From assembly GCA_965660165.1 (NCBI GenBank), contig CBFHYU010000009.1, forward strand, positions 1 through 64,000: DNA of 64,000 nucleotides, in the 5' to 3' direction. The position numbers and the translations under genes are program-made. This DNA is from WTJO01 sp965660165 (GTDB lineage: Bacteria > Pseudomonadota > Alphaproteobacteria > Puniceispirillales > Puniceispirillaceae). Below, piece after piece: positions 17,747-26,155 of this stretch. The notes below the pieces were generated by a model, which worked only from the letters and a program-made list of their open reading frames with translations, did not search any database and was not told where the DNA came from. Position 1 is the stretch's first letter. The number at the start of each line of letters is the position of its first letter.

Positions 17747-18724
17747 ATGCGTAAATTATCATTGACCATAGCAGCAGCGATGCTGTGTTCAACAGCATCA
17801 TTTGCTGCTGAAACCAAATTGAAAATGGCAACCATTGACCCCAGCCTAAGTGCTGCGGTGACAATGGCTACATTTGCCAATGTTGTATCTAATAATCTTG
17901 ATGATGTTGACATTGAAGTGGCAGGCGGCGGTGCGGCTACGCTTCATATGATGGAGGTCGCGCGCGGCAATCTAGATATGTCAATGACTAATCAGGTGGT
18001 GCATATGCTGATGTCAAAAGGCATTGCTATGTATAAAAATGAACCAGACGCACCTGAGCTATCAAAGAATTTGCATCTGCTGATGCTATATCCATATGGT
18101 CAATACCATTTTGTTGTTCGTGCTGATAGTGATATTAAGCTACTTGATGATCTTGAAGGGGCTTCTGTATTTTTGGGCCCACAAGGTGGCGGCGCTTATA
18201 ATGCAGCAAAGGGCTGGATCGAAGCCACTACAGGGCTTGTCGTTGGTGAAGATTATGAAGCAATCACCGCAAATTGGCAGACAGGCTATCAGGCCTTTCT
18301 TGACGGCAAAATTGATGTTTATGTAAATGGCTGTATTGATCCATGCGCACAATTTATCCAATTCACTGAAACAGAAGATATCCGCTTTATCGGCCCTGAA
18401 AACCATGAAGGGGAAGCTGTTGATAAAATGTTGGGCAAATTCCGCTATCGTGAGGAAATTCCAGCGGGTCTATATAAGGGGCAGAAAAATGATGGTCCTG
18501 TGATGTCGATGAATGTACCAGTAGGTATCGGAATTCGCGGTGATCTGGATGAAGATATTGTCTATAATATCACCAAAGCCTTTTGGGACAATCTAGACCA
18601 GATTACCTCAGATGCCCCATGGGCAAAATCGCTAAATGTTGCATATGCAGTCCAGAATATTGGTGGCATGACTGTCCATCCTGGTGCTGCACGTTATTAT
18701 CGGGAAGTGGGTGTCCTGAAATAA
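17747..18724 (+). CDS. TAXI-family TRAP transporter solute-binding protein
   Basis: A 325-residue periplasmic binding protein: signal peptide 1-20 (cleavage at SFA-AET), then TIDPSLSAAVTMATFANVV and the TAXI-family pattern AGGGAATLHMMEVARGNLDMSMTNQ. Later segments (LGPQGGGAYNAAKGW, YQAFLDGKIDVYVNG) match the family. AGGGAGAATATT precedes the ATG. It delivers the ligand to the fused permease encoded upstream. A GC-rich hairpin follows the stop, which may protect its mRNA and explain higher expression than neighbours, as is common for binding proteins. Confidence 0.92.
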   Translation: MRKLSLTIAAAMLCSTASFAAETKLKMATIDPSLSAAVTMATFANVVSNNLDDVDIEVAGGGAATLHMMEVARGNLDMSMTNQVVHMLMSKGIAMYKNEPDAPELSKNLHLLMLYPYGQYHFVVRADSDIKLLDDLEGASVFLGPQGGGAYNAAKGWIEATTGLVVGEDYEAITANWQTGYQAFLDGKIDVYVNGCIDPCAQFIQFTETEDIRFIGPENHEGEAVDKMLGKFRYREEIPAGLYKGQKNDGPVMSMNVPVGIGIRGDLDEDIVYNITKAFWDNLDQITSDAPWAKSLNVAYAVQNIGGMTVHPGAARYYREVGVLK

Positions 18725-18736
18725 GAACAACTATCA

Positions 18737-18766
18737 GGCGGCGCTGGCGTTATGTTTGGCGCCGCC
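18737..18766 (+). promoter_or_regulatory. GC-rich intercistronic hairpin after the TAXI gene
   Basis: GGCGGCGC (18737-18744) pairs with GCGCCGCC (18759-18766), an 8-bp all-GC stem with a 14-base loop and no T-run. It fits an mRNA-stabilising or partial attenuation hairpin between the binding-protein gene and the SDR gene. Confidence 0.6.
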
Positions 18767-18798
18767 ATGGTTACAGACGATTAAGGAGATAGTGAAAA

Positions 18799-19563
18799 AT
18801 GCGTGTTGCATTAACAGGTGGGGCAACGGGTATTGGCGCGGCTCTTGTGCAGAAATTACATAATGCGGGTCATCAGATAGTGGTGTTTGACTTTGCTGAA
18901 CCTAGCCATGAAGCGCGCTGGATCAAGATAGATTTGAATGATCCTGCCTCTATTGAACAGGCAGTTGGGGCTGTTGATGGCACATTTGATGCGTTGATCA
19001 ATAATGCAGGCTTGCCGCCGCGTGAAAATTTGAAAGAAAAAATCCTAAGGGTAAATTTTTGCGGCTTCAGACAGTTTCTTGAAGCAATGGAAGATAGGCT
19101 GTCAGAAGGGGCGTCAATTGTAAATACCGCCTCACGCGCTGGTGCGATGTGGCAGCAAAATATAGAGCAGGTCAAAGCGTTAATGGCCGCTGATTTTGCC
19201 GATATTCCTGCCTTAATCGAGCAGTTTGATATTGATGATACCCGCGCTTATAACCTATCGAAAGAAGCTGTGATTGCCTATGGCATTGCTCAGACAGAGC
19301 GGCTGATCCAAAAAGGCGTGCGCATCAATTCAGTCAGTCCAGCAGCAGTTAGCACAGGCATTTTAGATGATTTCACAAAGGCGTTTGGCCCAAAGGTAGC
19401 ACAGAATATCGCACGTGTTGGCAGGCCAGGAAACCCAGAAGAAGTTGCAGACCTCATCCTGTTTCTGGCCTCACCTCAAAGTGGCTGGATCAAAGGTCAG
19501 GATATTACCATTGATGGCGGCATGAGCGCCTTGATGCTAACAGAAATGATGTCGTTACCATAA
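18799..19563 (+). CDS. Short-chain dehydrogenase/reductase
   Basis: A 254-residue classical SDR. NAD(P) motif TGGATGIGAALV near residues 6-17, LINNAGLPP, catalytic Tyr and Lys in AYNLSKEAV, and the C-terminal LFLASPQSGWIKGQDITIDGGM. It resembles the 3-alpha-hydroxysteroid dehydrogenase-like subgroup with a shortened mid-region. AAGGAG lies 12 bases before the ATG. As last gene of the sulfatase-TRAP cassette it probably oxidises the alcohol left after sulfate removal; the substrate is unknown. Confidence 0.87.
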   Translation: MRVALTGGATGIGAALVQKLHNAGHQIVVFDFAEPSHEARWIKIDLNDPASIEQAVGAVDGTFDALINNAGLPPRENLKEKILRVNFCGFRQFLEAMEDRLSEGASIVNTASRAGAMWQQNIEQVKALMAADFADIPALIEQFDIDDTRAYNLSKEAVIAYGIAQTERLIQKGVRINSVSPAAVSTGILDDFTKAFGPKVAQNIARVGRPGNPEEVADLILFLASPQSGWIKGQDITIDGGMSALMLTEMMSLP

Positions 19564-19622
19564 GCGTTACTATCGTGCCGCAGAAGCGCACTCTTTAGCC
19601 CATTATCATAACCCAAAATAGC

Positions 19623-20435
19623 CTAAACAGGGGGCAGGATGTTATTGTCGGCAAGTCTTTGTGCTATTTTCTGAGCCGCCTGTGTCAGAATCTGTACCAT
19701 GCCAGCGTCTATCACCTGATCAAGCGAGGTGTTTTCTTCTAGCCAAAGCACACTTAACGAGCCGAAAATGCCTGATGTATTTTTGATACATACAGCAACA
19801 GCGCCAAAGGGCGGGGTATCATCAAAAGGTGGCTCCCAATAATTTGGTTCTCGAATGCCATATCCTCTGATTTTGGTTTTTTCAAGTTCAGGGATAATCA
19901 GCCCCTGCTTATGCAGTAATATGTCTTCTTTGCTTGCGCCGCTTAAAAAGGCGTCAATCTGGCGCGCGCGCATATCTGGCGGCATTTCAGCAAGGATAGC
20001 GCGCCCATGCGCTGATTTGAACAGGGATGGTCTGATGCCAAGACTAGTGCGAACAGGTGCCATAGGCCCTCGCAGGCGCGTGCTTTCAACTATTTCAAAC
20101 AGCCCATCGCCTTTAATGGCGCATAAATCAGACGGCAGATTAAGAGGGTTTGATTTTAGGCCAAGCAAAATTGGGGTTGCAAGTTCAGTAATGGGGTGCG
20201 CCCATGTTGCAGCGCCAAAAATCGCACCAAAATTATGAGATAGCTCATATTTTTTCTCGACGATAAGCTGGCGTACCCAGCCACGCTCAATTAGGGTCGA
20301 TAAAATACGAAGTAGAGTCGCATTATCAAGCTCAGTTTTCCGTTTTAGCTGAACCAGTGATAATGAGGGTGATTGAGACAAGGTTTCAATCACTGTCAAG
20401 GCACGTTCAATTGATCGTATTGTTTTTATGCTCAT
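19623..20435 (-). CDS. IclR-family transcriptional regulator
   Basis: A 270-residue regulator with N-terminal winged helix (SIKTIRSIERALTVIETLSQ, then SLVQLKRKTELDNATLLRILSTL) and a C-terminal IclR effector domain (FKSAHGRAILAEMPPD, FGAVAVCIKNTSGIFGSLSV). The ATG at 20435 is used; an upstream TTG at 20447 is in frame. It converges on the SDR gene and is divergent from the AGE isomerase gene across 165 bases. It most likely controls the sulfatase/TRAP cassette or the AGE gene; which one cannot be told from sequence. Confidence 0.88.
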   Translation of the reverse strand: MSIKTIRSIERALTVIETLSQSPSLSLVQLKRKTELDNATLLRILSTLIERGWVRQLIVEKKYELSHNFGAIFGAATWAHPITELATPILLGLKSNPLNLPSDLCAIKGDGLFEIVESTRLRGPMAPVRTSLGIRPSLFKSAHGRAILAEMPPDMRARQIDAFLSGASKEDILLHKQGLIIPELEKTKIRGYGIREPNYWEPPFDDTPPFGAVAVCIKNTSGIFGSLSVLWLEENTSLDQVIDAGMVQILTQAAQKIAQRLADNNILPPV

Positions 20436-20600
20436 ACCAGCTATCAATATCTCAGGCTAATGCCTAATTTATGTGTGGCCATTAAAAAAAAGTATCATGT
20501 TAATATTCGCAAGATCAAGCATTGCCTATGCTTGCCACAGAACCAGCCTTTTGCTAAGGACATAGCGATTAGACTTATGCAATATCAGCCTGATTAGAGA

Positions 20601-21818
20601 ATGGATGAATGGATGTCTTCTGCTAAAATTGACTCTCCCAATTTTGAATCTCCAGAATTTTTAAGGGCGCATATTCGTTCAATTCTAGCGTTTTATGCCC
20701 CTCATGCTTTTGATTCTCAAGGCGGCTTTTTTCATCATTTTCTGGATGATGGCACAATATATGACAGCGATACACGTCACCTAGTTAGCTCAACTCGTTT
20801 TGTCTTTAATTATGTAAATGCCTATCTTCAGACAGCTGAGGCCACCCATAAACACTGGGCAGAACATGGATTTGCCTTTCTTCGGCAACACCAGCACGGA
20901 GCAGAGGGTCAGTATGTCTGGCAGCTTCAAGCAGGCAAGATAGAAGATGGGCGGGCAATGGCCTATGGCCATGCATTTGTGATACTAGCTGCTGCATATG
21001 CATTGCGGTTGAATATTTCTGGAGCGCGGCAGACTATCTATCAGGTGTTTGACTTTATGGATAGATATTTTTGGGAAGACGCACATTCAGCCTATGCAGA
21101 TGAGCGTGACCAGACGCTTTCACACTGCTTAGAGTATCGGGGCCAGAATGCCAATATGCATAGTGTCGAAGCGCTTATTGCCGCCTATGAAGCAACAGAT
21201 GATACGATGTTTCTGGCACGTGCAAAACAAATTGCCCATCAATTTTGCAATCTGCTTTCAGCTTCATCAGATGGCCAGATATGGGAGCATTATGATCGTA
21301 ATTGGCAGCTAGACTGGCATTATAATATTGATAAGCCAGATGATTTGTTCAAACCATGGGGGTTTCAGCCAGGCCATCAGGTAGAATGGGCAAAATTGCT
21401 GTTACAACTTGACGCGCTTGCCCCTGAAGACTGGTATTTACCAGCCGCTATTCGGCTATTTGATACGGCTATTGAAAAGGGCTGGGATCACACATATGGC
21501 GGGCTGGTATATGGCTATGGGCCTGACGGAACATTTGCAGATGCTCATAAATATTTCTGGGTTCAGGCAGAAGCGATCGCAACTGCTTGGCGGCTATATC
21601 AGCGCACCCACAATGCATCCTATCAGGCAGCATATCACAGGCTATGGCAATGGTCTTGGGATCATCTGGTGGATCATAAAAATGGCGGCTGGTATCGCAT
21701 TGTGGCGCAAGATGGTAGCTGGTTAGAGCCGTATAAATCACCTGCTGGCAAGGTTGATTATCATACAATGGGCGCTTGTTGGGATGTGCTGAGGGTGATG
21801 GGCGAATATAAAATATAG
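20601..21818 (+). CDS. AGE-family sugar isomerase/epimerase (N-acylglucosamine 2-epimerase fold)
   Basis: A 405-residue (alpha/alpha)6-barrel protein. Family signatures: STRFVFNYVNAY, RAMAYGHAFVILAAAYAL, GQNANMHSVEALIAAYEAT, GFQPGHQVEWAKLLLQL and HKYFWVQAEAIATAWRLY, including the conserved histidines of YGHAF, NMHSVEA and QPGHQVEW. Members interconvert mannose/fructose, N-acetylglucosamine/mannosamine, or sulfoquinovose/sulfofructose (YihS). Because the neighbours handle sulfate esters and a sugar ABC importer, a mannose- or YihS-like isomerase is plausible, but residues deciding this cannot be judged by eye. Two near starts exist (20601 and 20613). It converges on the LacI gene. Confidence 0.85.
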   Translation: MDEWMSSAKIDSPNFESPEFLRAHIRSILAFYAPHAFDSQGGFFHHFLDDGTIYDSDTRHLVSSTRFVFNYVNAYLQTAEATHKHWAEHGFAFLRQHQHGAEGQYVWQLQAGKIEDGRAMAYGHAFVILAAAYALRLNISGARQTIYQVFDFMDRYFWEDAHSAYADERDQTLSHCLEYRGQNANMHSVEALIAAYEATDDTMFLARAKQIAHQFCNLLSASSDGQIWEHYDRNWQLDWHYNIDKPDDLFKPWGFQPGHQVEWAKLLLQLDALAPEDWYLPAAIRLFDTAIEKGWDHTYGGLVYGYGPDGTFADAHKYFWVQAEAIATAWRLYQRTHNASYQAAYHRLWQWSWDHLVDHKNGGWYRIVAQDGSWLEPYKSPAGKVDYHTMGACWDVLRVMGEYKI

Positions 21819-21855
21819 ACTGTTCACGTTTAGGGCGGTGTTTGCATCAGCCTAT

Positions 21856-22869
21856 CTAAGGGGTGGCTCTGGTGCCTGTTGTTTGTCTGATAATAAGCTC
21901 TGCTGTAATATCAAGCTGAACCTGCTGTTGTTCTGGATGATGGATTCTGTTGATCATCACACGTCCTAATTGCCTGCCAAGCTCTATTGGGGATACCGCC
22001 ATTGTACTCAGCGGCGGGTTAGCAAGCGCAGCATCTGTAATATCATCAATGCCGATAACAGATATATCACGGCCAACTATTTTTTGCTGATGCGTAAGTG
22101 ACAAGCATGCACCCAACGCTACACGGTCACCATTACACATAATAGCCGTAACATCTGGATGGGCTGTGCATAGCTCTGCCATCGCTTCTGAGGCAGCAAG
22201 CTTAGTATCTTCACAATCCCAGATCAGGGGCGCGCCGAGCCCATGCTCTGCCATAGCCTCACAATAACCACGCATCCTTTCTCTGCGGACATAGCTGTGC
22301 CCTTTACCGCCAAAATACGCAATGTTGCGATGGCCAAGTCCGATAGCATAACAGGTGCCGTCATAGGTCGCTTTGGCATTTCGGATGCCAACATGATCAA
22401 ATGGGCTTTCGGCAAATGAATTAAGAAAGGTAATGGTTGGCACATTATTTGTGCGCAATAAATTCACTGTTTCAGCTAACACATTAGCGGTTGGCACCCA
22501 GATAATGCCACTGCGGCTTCCAGCGATAAACGCCCTTAGATTGCGAGCTTCTTTTTTGGTGTCATTCTGGCTATCCAGAACAGAAACAAGATAATCCTCT
22601 GCTTCCAGAAAATCGCTTAGCCCGCTAATCACTTCAGCATTAAACGGGTTTGCGATTTCATGGATAACAAGCCCAATTTCGCGGGTTTCACCTGACCGCA
22701 TTGATGCCGCCCGACTATCGCGAACATAATGAAGCTGTTTTGCCGCCTGAAGTACCCGTTTGCGGGTTTCATCAGAGATACGACCCGTTTGCCGAAGCAC
22801 CTGACTTGCCGTAGCTACAGAAACACCAGCTTTTTCAGCAACCGAATGAAGAGTGGGTTTTTTATGCAT
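21856..22869 (-). CDS. LacI-family transcriptional regulator of the sugar cassette
   Basis: A 337-residue regulator: helix-turn-helix PTLHSVAEKAGVSVATASQVL with the hinge helix (SDETRKRVLQAAKQLHYVRD), then a periplasmic-binding-protein-like effector domain (EIGLVIHEIANPFNAEVISG, ISVIGIDDITDAALANPPLSTM). I use the ATG at 22869 because the HTH begins just after it; the frame to 22929 runs through the promoter. It is divergent from the ABC sugar importer. An operator-like site lies directly in front of its own start and a matching inverted copy lies in the importer promoter, so it should repress both. Confidence 0.92.
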   Translation of the reverse strand: MHKKPTLHSVAEKAGVSVATASQVLRQTGRISDETRKRVLQAAKQLHYVRDSRAASMRSGETREIGLVIHEIANPFNAEVISGLSDFLEAEDYLVSVLDSQNDTKKEARNLRAFIAGSRSGIIWVPTANVLAETVNLLRTNNVPTITFLNSFAESPFDHVGIRNAKATYDGTCYAIGLGHRNIAYFGGKGHSYVRRERMRGYCEAMAEHGLGAPLIWDCEDTKLAASEAMAELCTAHPDVTAIMCNGDRVALGACLSLTHQQKIVGRDISVIGIDDITDAALANPPLSTMAVSPIELGRQLGRVMINRIHHPEQQQVQLDITAELIIRQTTGTRATP

Positions 22870-22875
22870 GACACT

Positions 22876-22890
22876 TGATATAACGATAAA
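22876..22890. promoter_or_regulatory. LacI-type operator in front of the regulator gene
   Basis: TGATATAACGATA (22876-22888) contains the pseudo-palindrome ATAnCGnTAT expected for a LacI-family site with central CG. The same 13 bases occur in inverted orientation at 22990-23002. It sits 7 bases from the regulator start and just downstream of its likely promoter, consistent with autorepression. Confidence 0.7.
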
Positions 22891-22899
22891 TCTGATTCT

Positions 22900-22929
22900 A
22901 TTGTAAAATGATGTAAATTGAAAAGACAA
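22900..22929 (-). promoter_or_regulatory. Sigma-70-like promoter of the LacI-family gene
   Basis: On the minus strand TTGTCT (22929-22924) and TACAAT (22905-22900) are separated by 18 bases. Transcription would begin near 22893, directly before the operator-like site. Confidence 0.55.
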
Positions 22930-22976
22930 TAGAAAAATAAATTAAAATTGTCAATAAAATCAATTAACTATTTATA

Positions 22977-23006
22977 TTGACAAATGGTATATCGTTATAT
23001 CATTAT
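22977..23006 (+). promoter_or_regulatory. Promoter with embedded LacI operator, sugar ABC operon
   Basis: A perfect -35 box TTGACA (22977-22982) is followed 18 bases later by CATTAT (23001-23006). The spacer and -10 region contain TATATCGTTATATCA (22988-23002), the inverted copy of the site before the regulator gene. Binding of the LacI protein there would block RNA polymerase. The binding-protein gene starts about 100 bases downstream. Confidence 0.7.
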
Positions 23007-23106
23007 TTAAGGTAGATCATCGAATTCTGCTTTAATCCTGAGATATTATTTTCAGGCTAAGGTGGTTGCGGTGGGTTGTTTTGAACATGCCCTTTTGGAG
23101 GAAAAG

Positions 23107-24375
23107 ATGAATTTTTCAGGGAAAATTAAAGTGGCAGTTACAGGCTTGGCTTTATCAGCTATTGCAGGTGCTGCACAGGCAGATGTGCTGTTCTGGTCAA
23201 CGCAGGCAAAACCTGCTCAGGAATCACAGGCGATGCGTGAACAGGTGCTAGCGGGTGCTGGCATGGCGGTTGATTATCAGGCAAATGATGGCGGGCCATG
23301 GCTTACCAGATTGCAGGCTGAACTTCAGGCAGGTTCAGGTGAAATTGGTGTGCTTGGCGCATTGCATGGTGATTTTGCGGCAATGGATCCAGCTAATTTG
23401 GCTGATCTTGACAGTCTTGGTGTTAGCTCTGCAAGCAACACCTTTAACAATCTGGCAAAGCTTGGCACAAATAACATGCAATATATCCCATGGATGCAGG
23501 CAAGCTATATTATGGCGGCAAATAAAAAGGCGCTAGAATATCTGCCAAGTGGTGCAAATATTGATGCGTTGACATATGACCAGCTGATCGCATGGGCAGG
23601 CAATGTGAAAAATGCAACTGGAGATGCCAAATTCGGCTTTCCAGCAGGGCCTAAAGGGCTGAAGCACCGCTTCTTCCAAGGCTATTTATATCCATCATAT
23701 ACAGATGGTGTTGTGCGTACCTTTGCGTCTGACAAGGCGGTAAAAGCGTGGGAGAAAATGCGTGAATTATGGGCTGTTACAAATCCTGCTTCAACAAATT
23801 ACTCATTCTTGCAGGAACAGCTATTGAGCGAAGAAGTGTGGATTGCATTTGACCATACATCACGTCTGGCGAATGCGTTTAATGAGCGTCCAAATGATTT
23901 CGTGGCCTTCCCAGCACCTGCTGGCCCTGAAGGTCGTGGTTTTATGCCAGTGATTGCAGGTATTGCGATTCCAAAGACTGCCCCTGATATGGCGGCCTCT
24001 AAGAAGCTGGTTGGCTATATGCTGTCACCACAGACTCAGATAGCGACATTGCGCGCTACCAATTTCTTTCCGGTTGTAGATGTAACCTTACCGAATGATC
24101 TTCCTCCTGCTGTTCAGGCCGCTGGTGGTGCTGTTGCCAAGATGAGCGCATCTGCTGATGCTAATCCTGGTCTGCTCCCAGCAGGTCTGGGTAGCAAAGG
24201 CGGTGATTTCAACCGTGTATTTGTGGATAGCTTTGAGCGTATCGTGCTAGCAGGTCAGGATATCAGAACTGTGCTGAATGATCAGAAAAAAGCATTGCAG
24301 GCCATTATGAACGAGACAGGCGCTCCGTGCTGGGCACCAGATGCTCCGTCTAAAGGTGCTTGCCCTGTTGAATAA
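23107..24375 (+). CDS. Sugar ABC transporter periplasmic binding protein
   Basis: A 422-residue family 1 extracellular solute-binding protein. Signal peptide to about residue 25 (GAAQADVLFW), then typical segments WLTRLQAELQAGSGEIGVLG, IPWMQASYIMAANKKALEYL and EQLLSEEVWIAFDHTSRLA. GGAGGAAAAG directly precedes the ATG at 23107; the longer frame to 23062 is not signal-like. Two cysteines near the C-terminus (CWAPDAPSKGAC) could form a disulfide. It is first in an operon with two permeases, an ATPase and a GH63-like hydrolase. Confidence 0.92.
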   Translation: MNFSGKIKVAVTGLALSAIAGAAQADVLFWSTQAKPAQESQAMREQVLAGAGMAVDYQANDGGPWLTRLQAELQAGSGEIGVLGALHGDFAAMDPANLADLDSLGVSSASNTFNNLAKLGTNNMQYIPWMQASYIMAANKKALEYLPSGANIDALTYDQLIAWAGNVKNATGDAKFGFPAGPKGLKHRFFQGYLYPSYTDGVVRTFASDKAVKAWEKMRELWAVTNPASTNYSFLQEQLLSEEVWIAFDHTSRLANAFNERPNDFVAFPAPAGPEGRGFMPVIAGIAIPKTAPDMAASKKLVGYMLSPQTQIATLRATNFFPVVDVTLPNDLPPAVQAAGGAVAKMSASADANPGLLPAGLGSKGGDFNRVFVDSFERIVLAGQDIRTVLNDQKKALQAIMNETGAPCWAPDAPSKGACPVE

Positions 24376-24399
24376 ATAGGCGATACACTAACCATTAGT

Positions 24400-24431
24400 G
24401 ACGGCTTGTAACTATTTGGTTTCAGGCCGTC
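24400..24431 (+). promoter_or_regulatory. Intercistronic hairpin after the binding-protein gene
   Basis: GACGGC (24400-24405) pairs with GCCGTC (24426-24431) across a 20-base loop, with no T-run. It lies between the binding-protein gene and the first permease and probably gives the former higher mRNA stability. Confidence 0.45.
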
Positions 24432-24463
24432 CTTTCCCCACTTTTTATGATGAAAGCCTAACT

Positions 24464-25309
24464 ATGGATAAGCGTTATTTGCCCTATATCCTTATTGCCC
24501 CTGCTGGGCTTTTTTTGGGCTTGTTTTTTTTATATCCTTTTTTTCTGGTTGCTAGTCAGGCCTTCATCTCAGAAGGGCGTTTATCCTTTGAGCATTTTCA
24601 GCAGGTAACGAGTTACTGGAAATTTCCAATCTCTCTTAAAAATACGCTTTATCTAACAGCGGCTGTTGTGCCAATCCAGCTTGCCTTTGCTTTGTTGATG
24701 GCAACGATGGTGACCCGAATGCAAAAGGGTCGTGATCTGGTATTATATATCTGGACGATTCCGCTAGGTATTTCAGATTTGGCGGCAGGGATTGTGTGGC
24801 TAGCTATTTTTGAGCAGTCAGGGTTTCTCAATTCTATGATGGTTGGTCTTGGCGTGATAGAAAAGCCAACAACCTTTTTATCCTATCAAAGTCCGTTCAT
24901 GGTATTTATTGCGATTGCGCTGGCTGAAATCTGGCGTGCAACAGCTATTATGCTGGTGATTATTGTTGCTGGTATTGGGCTTATCCCAAAAGAATATTAT
25001 GAAGCAGGTGATGTGTTTGGTGCATCACGCTGGCAGCAATTTTTGCGTATCACCCTGCCATTGCTCAGACCATCATTGCAAACAGCCCTGATTTTACGGG
25101 TTATCCTTGCCTTTGAAGTATTTGCTGTTGTAGCGGCACTTGGCGGCACCTTATTCCCTGTATTGATGGGTGAGACATTTGCCTATCAGTTTGACCTGCT
25201 GAACAGCAATGCCGCCGCCGCGATGGCTATGATCATACTAGGCTTATCTATCGGCTTTACCTTAGTCATTCTATATGTCTTGCGTGTGCCAAAAGGAGCG
25301 CGAATATGA
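24464..25309 (+). CDS. Sugar ABC transporter permease (MalF/UgpA type)
   Basis: A 281-residue inner-membrane subunit with six hydrophobic segments, starting MDKRYLPYILIAPAGLFLG. The coupling-helix (EAA) motif is EYYEAGDVFGASRWQQFLRITLPLL. The ATG at 24464 fits the family start; an in-frame GTG at 24398 would add a hairpin-coding tail that is not family-like. It overlaps the second permease by 4 bases (ATGA). Confidence 0.92.
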   Translation: MDKRYLPYILIAPAGLFLGLFFLYPFFLVASQAFISEGRLSFEHFQQVTSYWKFPISLKNTLYLTAAVVPIQLAFALLMATMVTRMQKGRDLVLYIWTIPLGISDLAAGIVWLAIFEQSGFLNSMMVGLGVIEKPTTFLSYQSPFMVFIAIALAEIWRATAIMLVIIVAGIGLIPKEYYEAGDVFGASRWQQFLRITLPLLRPSLQTALILRVILAFEVFAVVAALGGTLFPVLMGETFAYQFDLLNSNAAAAMAMIILGLSIGFTLVILYVLRVPKGARI

Positions 25310-26136
25310 GCGCCTCTCTAGCACGTAAAGCCAGTTTCAAAGAAGGCCGATTTTTGTTTGGTGCCTCGGTATTTTTGCTATGTGCATGGGTGCTTGGCCC
25401 GTTATATTTATTGCTGGTAAATACCCTGTCATCTCCTGAAGTAGTTAATGGGTTTCCTAAATCCATCCTGCCTGAATTTGATTTTGAGAGTCTGTATTTC
25501 TTCGCTCGGTTTCAAGGCATGATAGATGCGTTGATAAATTCGGTATTGGTGGCAGGCTTGACAATGATTTTGGCAATTTTGATTGGCGCGCCTGCTGGAT
25601 ATGCGCTGTCACGTTTTGAATTTGCTGGCAAAGAGCTGTTCAGAATTATGATTTTACTGACACGTGCGTTCCCCTTGCCCCTTCTGGCCTTGCCGCTAGC
25701 TGTATTATTTATTCGAACAGGCCTTGATGATAGCATATTTGGGTTATCGCTTATTCATACCACCTTAGCGCTTCCCTTTGCGGTGCTGATTACCTTTTCG
25801 TTATTTTCTGGAATTCCAATGGAATTAGAAGAAGCCGCATGGACATTGGGCTGTACCCGCTATCAAGCGTTTGTGTATGTTATTCTGCCTTTGATCATTC
25901 CAGGTATCACGGCATCAGCTATTTTTGCCTTTGTGATTTCATGGAATGAGGTATTTGCAGCGGCTGTGCTGACAATCGAGAATAGAACATTAACAGCCTT
26001 TTTATTGCAAAATCTAGATACATCTCCGTTGCATCTGAAATTTGCAGGCGGCTTTATTCTGGTGGTGCCCGCATTGATCTTTATCTTTGCGGTGCGCAAA
26101 TATCTGTTTGCCATGTGGGGCATTGCCAACAGGTAA
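25306..26136 (+). CDS. Sugar ABC transporter permease (MalG/UgpE type)
   Basis: A 276-residue partner permease with six predicted membrane helices. The EAA loop is ELEEAAWTLGCTRYQAFVYVILPLI, followed by FAFVISWNEVFAAAVLT typical of the MalG group. Its start overlaps the first permease stop, so the two are co-translated and form the heterodimeric channel. The ATPase gene starts 19 bases later. Confidence 0.93.
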   Translation: MSASLARKASFKEGRFLFGASVFLLCAWVLGPLYLLLVNTLSSPEVVNGFPKSILPEFDFESLYFFARFQGMIDALINSVLVAGLTMILAILIGAPAGYALSRFEFAGKELFRIMILLTRAFPLPLLALPLAVLFIRTGLDDSIFGLSLIHTTLALPFAVLITFSLFSGIPMELEEAAWTLGCTRYQAFVYVILPLIIPGITASAIFAFVISWNEVFAAAVLTIENRTLTAFLLQNLDTSPLHLKFAGGFILVVPALIFIFAVRKYLFAMWGIANR

Positions 26137-26155
26137 ATTTAGGAAACACAATATC

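Noticed and set aside
24398..24463. GTG start adding 22 residues to the first sugar permease
   Set aside because: The extra residues are coded by the intercistronic hairpin and do not fit the family; the ATG at 24464 starts a normal N-terminus.
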